In this document: positions 59,652 to 64,000 of the stretch, one piece after another | How the letters are laid out: each line of letters starts with the position of its first letter | Numbering within the stretch: position 1 is the stretch's first letter | Assembly: GCA_029262415.1 (NCBI GenBank) | Contig: JAJCZL010000042.1 | Location: 1-64,000 of the forward strand | DNA: 64,000 nt | Origin: Deltaproteobacteria bacterium | GTDB lineage: Bacteria > Desulfobacterota > Binatia > UBA1149 > JAJCZL01 | Reading direction: 5' to 3' | The notes under the pieces: model-generated | What the model saw: the letters and a program-made list of their open reading frames with translations, nothing else | Told to the model about the DNA's origin: nothing | The model's database searches: none | Made by a program: the position numbers and the translations under genes

Positions 59652-60395
59652 ATGTCCGAACAGTCTTACAAACTTTCTGTTTTGATTCCGGTGTTCAACG
59701 AGGCGAGCACGATTGAGCATGTGATTGAGCGTGTTCGTGCGGTACCGGTTGAGACCGAGATCATCTTGGTTGACGACTGTTCGACTGACGGCACCACTGA
59801 AGTGTTGAGAAAGCTCGCGGTCGAACAACCCGATCTGGTGATCCGCTTTCATCAGGTCAACCGCGGCAAGGGCGCGGGTATCCGCACCGCGCTGGCCGAA
59901 GCCACCGGCGACCTGGTCATCGTCCAAGACGCGGACCTCGAGTACGATCCCTCAGAATACCCCAAGCTTCTCGGGCCGATCGAAGACGGTGTGGCCGACG
60001 TCGTGTACGGATCGCGCTTTCTGGGCGGGCCGCACCGCGTGCTGTTCTTCTGGCATCAGGTCGGCAACCAACTATTGACGCTGCTGTCCAACCTGATGAC
60101 CAACCTCAACCTTTCGGACATGGAGACAGGCTATAAGATCTTCCGTACGCCGTTGCTCAAGGCGATGAGGCTGACCAGCGATCGCTTTGGTTTCGAGCCC
60201 GAGGTGACCGCTCGTGTGGCACAGATGCATCTACGAGTTTACGAGGTCCCGATCTCATACTGGGGCCGCGACTACGGCGAGGGCAAGAAGATCACCTGGA
60301 AGGACGGTATTGCGGCATTTTGGCACATATTTAAGTTCAACGTGCTCGACAGGATGCCGGCGCCGCGCAGGCGCGCTGAAGGAGAGCAGGACTGA
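59652..60395 (+). CDS. Family 2 glycosyltransferase, dolichyl-P-mannose-synthase-like (soluble)
   Basis: 247 residues; ATG 59652 has GAGGAGGAG close upstream. SVLIPVFNEASTIEHVIERV, EIILVDDCSTDGTTEVLRKL, IVQDADLEYDPSEYPKLL (DAD) and VYGSRFLGGPHRVLFFWHQVGNQLLTLLSN. No C-terminal membrane helices, unlike the GtrB-like gene at 53.4 kb. C-terminal end has SYWGRDYGEGKKITWKDGIAAFWHI, as in DPM-like enzymes. It likely loads a sugar onto polyprenyl phosphate. The epimerase gene starts 1 bp after the stop. Confidence 0.93.
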   Translation: MSEQSYKLSVLIPVFNEASTIEHVIERVRAVPVETEIILVDDCSTDGTTEVLRKLAVEQPDLVIRFHQVNRGKGAGIRTALAEATGDLVIVQDADLEYDPSEYPKLLGPIEDGVADVVYGSRFLGGPHRVLFFWHQVGNQLLTLLSNLMTNLNLSDMETGYKIFRTPLLKAMRLTSDRFGFEPEVTARVAQMHLRVYEVPISYWGRDYGEGKKITWKDGIAAFWHIFKFNVLDRMPAPRRRAEGEQD

Positions 60396-60396
60396 T

Positions 60397-61332
60397 ATGT
60401 ATTTAGTTACCGGTGGGGCAGGTTTTATCGGTTCGCACATTGCGTCGGCCTTGGTCAACGAGGGCGAACCGGTCCGGATCCTGGACGACCTTTCCAACGG
60501 TACCGAGACCAACGTCGCGACGGTCGGCGCCCGCGCCGAGTTTCAGCAAGGCGATATCTGCAGCCCGGCGGACTGTGGGCGCGCGATGAAAGGGGTACAC
60601 ACGGTGTTCCACCTGGCTGCGCTCGGTTCGGTGCCGCGCTCGATCGAAAACCCCGTGCGCAGCAATGAGGTAAATGTTACCGGCACCCTCAACATTCTCG
60701 ATGCGGCCAGACGTGCGGGCGTCAAGCGCGTCGTGTACTCGTCTTCCTCGTCGGTGTACGGCGACAACCCCGCGTTGCCCAAGGGTGAAGACCTGCCGAC
60801 CAGCCCTATTTCTCCTTACGCGGTAAGCAAGCTTGCGGCCGAGAACTATACGCGCGTGTTCGCCCGCGTGTACGCAATGGAGAATGTCTGTCTGCGCTAC
60901 TTCAACGTGTTTGGGCCACGTCAGCGGCCGGACTCGCAATACGCCGCAGTGATTCCGCTGTTTATGAAAGGCGCGAATGAGGGAACGCCGATAACCGTGT
61001 TCGGTACCGGTGAGCAGTCGCGCGACTTCACATACGTTTCCAATGTCGTTGATGCGAATCTGCTTGCAGCGCGGACCGAGGGGGTTGCAGGCCGGGTGTT
61101 CAACATCGCCTGCGGCGGACGGCACTCGTTGCTAGAGATCATCGGTGCGCTGGAGAAAGCTTCGGGTAGGGAACTCGAGCGCAAGCATGAACCACCTCGC
61201 GCCGGCGACATTCCCCACAGCATGGCCGACATTACTGCCGCGCGCGAAGCGCTGCAGTTCGATGTCAAAGTCTCGTTCGAAGACGGTCTGGCGCGTACGT
61301 GGGAGGCTTACTTAGAGACTTGGGCCGGCTGA
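60397..61332 (+). CDS. UDP-sugar 4-epimerase (WbpP/GalE-type SDR)
   Basis: 311 residues from ATG 60397; a longer frame upstream overlaps the preceding gene and is spurious. YLVTGGAGFIGSHIASALVNEGEPVRILDDLSNG; SSSSSVYGDNP; catalytic YAVSK (Tyr and Lys present); LRYFNVFGPRQRPDSQYAAVIPLFM; NIACGGRHSLLEI. The DSQYAAVIP-type loop is seen in WbpP-like UDP-GlcNAc 4-epimerases. With the upstream HexNAc dehydrogenase it suggests a GalNAcA-type residue. The last 25 bases overlap the convergent histidine kinase gene. Confidence 0.92.
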   Translation: MYLVTGGAGFIGSHIASALVNEGEPVRILDDLSNGTETNVATVGARAEFQQGDICSPADCGRAMKGVHTVFHLAALGSVPRSIENPVRSNEVNVTGTLNILDAARRAGVKRVVYSSSSSVYGDNPALPKGEDLPTSPISPYAVSKLAAENYTRVFARVYAMENVCLRYFNVFGPRQRPDSQYAAVIPLFMKGANEGTPITVFGTGEQSRDFTYVSNVVDANLLAARTEGVAGRVFNIACGGRHSLLEIIGALEKASGRELERKHEPPRAGDIPHSMADITAAREALQFDVKVSFEDGLARTWEAYLETWAG

Positions 61333-62528
61333 CCCTGGACTGGTAGCCGCGTCTTCGGGATCGAAAGCTCGACTACGCTGCCGCTTTCACCTTCAGAGCT
61401 CGATACTTTTATACGCGCGCGTAGCGCACGCGCGTAGACCGCTACAGCCCTCAATCCGATCGATCCGTACTGCGAAGGTAGAGGCTGCGCTGAAGCCGCG
61501 TTCTTGGTTGCGGAGCCGTTGCTGGTCGAGATGCGTGCGCGTTGGTCGAGGGGGAAAGATCCGCCCGCAGCCTCAACGCTTACGCGGATGTTGCGTTGGT
61601 CTCGCGTGCAGTCCACACGGACCAGCGTGCCGTCGCTGTGCTCGAGTGCGTTGTCGATCAGGTTCTGCAGAAGCCGCGCGAGCAAAACGGGATCTACCGG
61701 GAAGAGAAAGCGCGACTCGGGCCCCGGCCACTCAATCCTCTCAGCTTCGGCGGAAAACACGTCGCGTGCGAGATGCTCGAATAACGACCCGATCTCCGCC
61801 TCGACTGCGACGGCACGCAACGCGTGTTCGCTGTCGGCGTGAACGTCGAGCAACGCATCGACGGTCGCCTGAAGCCCTGCCAAGCGACGGCGCAACACCC
61901 CGACGGCAGCACCTACCCGCTCGGAGATCTCGCCGAATCCCCCCGCTGCGATAGTCTCGGTGTAGGCGGCGGCGACCGAAAGTGGTTTGCGAAGATCGTG
62001 TGCCGCGATAGCGGCTAGCCCGCCCGACCCATCGGGCAGCGCCAAAGTGGCAATGGGTGCGAGGGCCGGGGGGGCTGGTGTCTCAGGATCGGCAGCTACC
62101 GTGGGCGGCTGCGGCGCAACGACTGCCATCGTTGTCGTACCGGGGCCGCGTTGCTCGGCAATGACCGGCGCAAGCACGCCTGCCCGCTCCAAAGCCAGTC
62201 CCGCGATGGTTGCGACCAAACGTAAGAACTCTACGTCGCGCGCCGACGTGGAGGGTTGCTCGTGTTCGATCCTGATAGAACCCCTAAGGCTGCCGTCGAT
62301 GCTCAATGGAAACGACGCCGCTGAGCCACTTGGAAGAGCTTCGACCCTTGCCGACTCTGCGGCGTGCTTGGTGGGGTCGAGCTGCAGGTGAACGCAGCGA
62401 GCACCGGTGAGCGCGGCAACCACAGCTGCGATCCTGTGTGCGAGCTCCTGCGGGTCTCTGACCTGGAGCCAGGTTCTCTCGATCTCGAGAAGCTGGGTCA
62501 GGCGTATCAAATCAGTCGGTGTTTGCAT
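61308..62528 (-). CDS. Soluble histidine kinase with GAF-like input
   Basis: 406 residues. The N-terminal ~115 residues look GAF-like (LEIERTWLQVRDPQELAHRIAAVVAALTGARCVHLQL; LVATIAGLALERAGV). A Pro/Ala-rich linker follows, then the HisKA helix IAAHDLRKPLSVAAAYTETIAAGG with the phospho-acceptor His. The HATPase has N box LLQNLIDNALEHSDGT; the G1 box (usually DxGxG) reads EAAGGSFP and lacks the Asp, while the G2 box SIGLRAVAVYAR is kept. No membrane segment. It is convergent with the EPS operon and no response regulator is adjacent; it may feed the sigma-54 regulator at 22.5 kb or the kinase-like protein next to it (inference). Confidence 0.85.
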   Translation of the reverse strand: MQTPTDLIRLTQLLEIERTWLQVRDPQELAHRIAAVVAALTGARCVHLQLDPTKHAAESARVEALPSGSAASFPLSIDGSLRGSIRIEHEQPSTSARDVEFLRLVATIAGLALERAGVLAPVIAEQRGPGTTTMAVVAPQPPTVAADPETPAPPALAPIATLALPDGSGGLAAIAAHDLRKPLSVAAAYTETIAAGGFGEISERVGAAVGVLRRRLAGLQATVDALLDVHADSEHALRAVAVEAEIGSLFEHLARDVFSAEAERIEWPGPESRFLFPVDPVLLARLLQNLIDNALEHSDGTLVRVDCTRDQRNIRVSVEAAGGSFPLDQRARISTSNGSATKNAASAQPLPSQYGSIGLRAVAVYARALRARIKVSSSEGESGSVVELSIPKTRLPVQGQPAQVSK

Positions 62529-62757
62529 TCAGGGTTCCCACACGCATCCTGAATCGCGGAGCCGTGCGGAATCAAGCCGGATTCGCGCCGGCGTGCACCT
62601 TGCGGTAGGTGCCGTCCGGTGCCTATCGGCCAACCGGACGGGCAGACCGCGCAGTATTGACTTCGCAGGGATCGGTCCTTAGCCTTGACGATCACGCATC
62701 GCGCCACTGCCCCGAGTGAGGGGTGCTAAGGGTAAATGCGACGCTAAGGAGAAACGA

Positions 62758-62973
62758 GTGGAGTTCGCCTTGTCTCTGGCTTCTGGTGCCCATCCGACGA
62801 CCGCTTGGGGCCAATTCGTCGACATTATCAGCAAACCCGACAATATGCCGGTTGCCGGCGCGCTCGTTCTCGTCGTGTTTTTTACTTGGGTGTCGCTGAG
62901 GCAGGCCTTCCACAACGATCGTTTGATCGCTGAGGATCGCAAGGACGACATCCTTTCCGACATGCAGGAATAG
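62758..62973 (+). CDS. Small single-pass membrane protein paired with ferredoxin
   Basis: 71 residues from GTG 62758, chosen because AAGGAG lies 7 nt upstream; an ATG at 62716 has no such site. One hydrophobic segment (MPVAGALVLVVFFTWVSL, about residues 30-47) is followed by an acidic tail (LIAEDRKDDILSDMQE). It starts 229 bp from the divergent histidine kinase and ends 9 bp before the four-cluster ferredoxin. It could anchor that ferredoxin to the membrane (inference). I do not recognise the family. Confidence 0.6.
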   Translation: MEFALSLASGAHPTTAWGQFVDIISKPDNMPVAGALVLVVFFTWVSLRQAFHNDRLIAEDRKDDILSDMQE

Positions 62974-62982
62974 CCCCGACCG

Positions 62983-63450
62983 ATGCCGTTTCACATCATC
63001 GCGGAGAATTGCACGGGGTGTACTGCGTGCGAACAGCGTTGCCCGACCCGCGCGATCAGCGGCAGTAAGGGGCTGGCGTTCTACATTGAGGCGTCGTTCT
63101 GCATCGACTGCGGCGCCTGCGGTGTGATCTGCCCCGACGACGCGATCCTCGACACCTTCGGCAACATGACCGGCGTGCTCAAGAAAGCCGAGCGTCCGAT
63201 CGCGGTCGTCCACCCGGACAACTGCAATGGTTGCGGTGTTTGCATCGACGTTTGTCCCTTCGACGCCTTATTCCCTTCACCGACGAATACCGGTCCGGAG
63301 TTCCTCGGCCTCGTCGCGGTTGAAGAGAAGAAGTGTGTCGGCTGCAAACTCTGTGAAGAAGTCTGCGGCTGGGAAGGCATCTACATCATGACCGGAGCCG
63401 AAAAGCCGGTCTTCCTCGAAAACGTCGGCTACGAACTAGCCGAAACCTGA
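62983..63450 (+). CDS. Polyferredoxin with four [4Fe-4S] motifs
   Basis: 155 residues. Three complete CxxCxxCxxxCP motifs are seen (NCTGCTACEQRCP, FCIDCGACGVICP, NCNGCGVCIDVCP). A fourth, KCVGCKLCEEVCGWEG, has Gly instead of Pro. Four [4Fe-4S] clusters in a soluble protein of this size indicate an electron wire, as in the beta subunits of membrane oxidoreductases. With the small membrane protein before it, it might deliver electrons to or from the quinone pool. No catalytic partner lies within the window. ATG 62983 is 9 bp after the neighbour's stop. Confidence 0.9.
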   Translation: MPFHIIAENCTGCTACEQRCPTRAISGSKGLAFYIEASFCIDCGACGVICPDDAILDTFGNMTGVLKKAERPIAVVHPDNCNGCGVCIDVCPFDALFPSPTNTGPEFLGLVAVEEKKCVGCKLCEEVCGWEGIYIMTGAEKPVFLENVGYELAET

Positions 63451-63594
63451 GCTTTCCCACCCCGACGGGTGGCTACACCAACAGATTCCCATTGTCAGGC
63501 GTCCTCGGATCTGCGACGATCGCGCGCGTACGTCGCTTGCCAACGATCATATGTTGGTGGTGATCCCGGGCGGCGTGCCGGAGAGGGGGGATCT

Positions 63595-63735
63595 ATGCGT
63601 GCGTTGAGGACGATCGCGACTATGGCGTCGCTGGGTATCGCTCTGCTCATGAACGCCCCTGTCGATACCCAAGCGGCGTTGGTGCATGGTTGCGGCCAGG
63701 CAATGCTGGATCAGGGGGAAGTTGATGAAACCTGA
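63595..63735 (+). pseudogene. Secreted protein gene interrupted after its signal peptide
   Basis: From ATG 63595 (GGAGAGGGGGG upstream) it encodes 46 residues. It begins with a clear signal peptide, MRALRTIATMASLGIALLMNAP, with a likely cleavage near DTQA. The frame stops at 63735 after 17 further residues that look non-protein. At about 63682 the sequence changes to intron-like RNA (see the mobile element entry). This is probably the 5' exon of a larger secreted protein, with the rest beyond the window. Confidence 0.45.
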
Positions 63736-64000
63736 ATAGTTGTCCAGCGGGTGCGAATCCCGCCCGGCCAAGGCACCAGCTCAGCCAGCCGGTAGCGAGC
63801 TTTGCAGTTCTGGAGGTAACTCCAGCGTTGATGCGTAAGTACGCGAACAGGTGAGCCGTGGATATTAGCCTCGAAACAACGTCATTCCAGTTGCCCAAGG
63901 GGTCATGCACCCTGAAGGCCATGATTTCTCCCGCGCAAAAATGAGCGAGTGGGCGAAATGGCTGGCGGGGTGTTGCGCCACGGCGCGTCTGAACAGGACA
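63682..64000 (+). mobile_element. Possible group II intron, 5' part, truncated by the window end
   Basis: From GTGCATGG at 63682 the sequence is rich in short stems, in the style of group II intron domain I: GGCGGG-type pair CAGCGGGTGCGAATCCCGCC, TGGAGG/AACTCCAG near 63812, and GCGTAAGTACGCGAACAGG. It has no coding frame, starts with GTGC (group II introns start GUGYG) and lies inside a signal-peptide gene. The ORF-encoding part and domain V would be beyond 64000. Assigned by resemblance only. Confidence 0.4.

Noticed and set aside
63745-63775. GGGTGCGAATCCCGCC considered as a tRNA T-arm
   Set aside because: It looks like a T-loop, but no acceptor, D or anticodon arms can be placed around it. 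It fits better as a stem of the intron-like RNA.

Overview
The window is about 64 kb of high-GC DNA, densely coded in short operons that often share stop/start bases (GTGA, ATGA, TTGA), with many GTG and TTG starts. The host is Gram-negative: there is a Wza-type outer-membrane exporter and several lipoproteins. The gene mix suggests an uncultured deltaproteobacteria-like lineage: Cys-rich repeat surface protein, paired acyl-CoA dehydrogenases, an F420-type luciferase-family oxidoreductase, a methylsuccinyl-CoA dehydrogenase, and many membrane 'sulfatases' with the SLRADH/SWTLPxH signature. Binatota or Myxococcota-like is a guess from gene content, not a measurement.

1-10.2 kb. The 3' part of a secreted Cys-rich repeat protein ends at a strong terminator. 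Next come two adjacent acyl-CoA dehydrogenase subunits that look like an alpha2beta2 enzyme, since only the first keeps the catalytic Glu. A frameshifted SGNH-hydrolase pseudogene follows, then two related membrane sulfatase-like proteins on the minus strand.

10.5-20.6 kb, central carbon metabolism. A minus-strand operon encodes a CoA-ester lyase (malyl-CoA lyase type), a two-subunit succinyl/malyl-CoA-synthetase-like ligase and a one-cluster ferredoxin. Divergent from it is a second CitE-type lyase. MetF, a lipoprotein cyclophilin, a luciferase-like oxidoreductase and a 554-residue methylsuccinyl-CoA dehydrogenase follow. Together they suggest glyoxylate/malyl-CoA and ethylmalonyl-CoA-type chemistry, possibly tied to C1 metabolism (inference).

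20.9-62.5 kb, exopolysaccharide (EPS) locus and its control. A small conserved protein, a short helical protein, a histidine-kinase-like protein with a degenerate ATP site and a sigma-54 response regulator come first. A near-consensus -24/-12 promoter then precedes an ExeA-like AAA/LysM protein. After that come a Wza-like exporter, a Wzc-like co-polymerase, a CpsD-like protein without the Walker-A Lys, an O-antigen-ligase/Wzy-like protein, a flippase, an HprK-like kinase, many glycosyltransferases, a sugar transferase fused in unusual order to a FlaA1/CapD-like membrane domain, nucleotide-sugar enzymes, and four more alkaline-phosphatase-superfamily proteins. The model is a sigma-54-controlled Wzx/Wzy-type polysaccharide whose repeat unit may be decorated by phosphotransferase-like 'sulfatases'.

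62.7-64 kb. A small membrane protein is paired with a four-cluster ferredoxin. A secreted-protein gene is then cut off just after its signal peptide by sequence resembling the 5' part of a group II intron that runs off the window.

I saw no tRNA, rRNA, CRISPR array or transposase.
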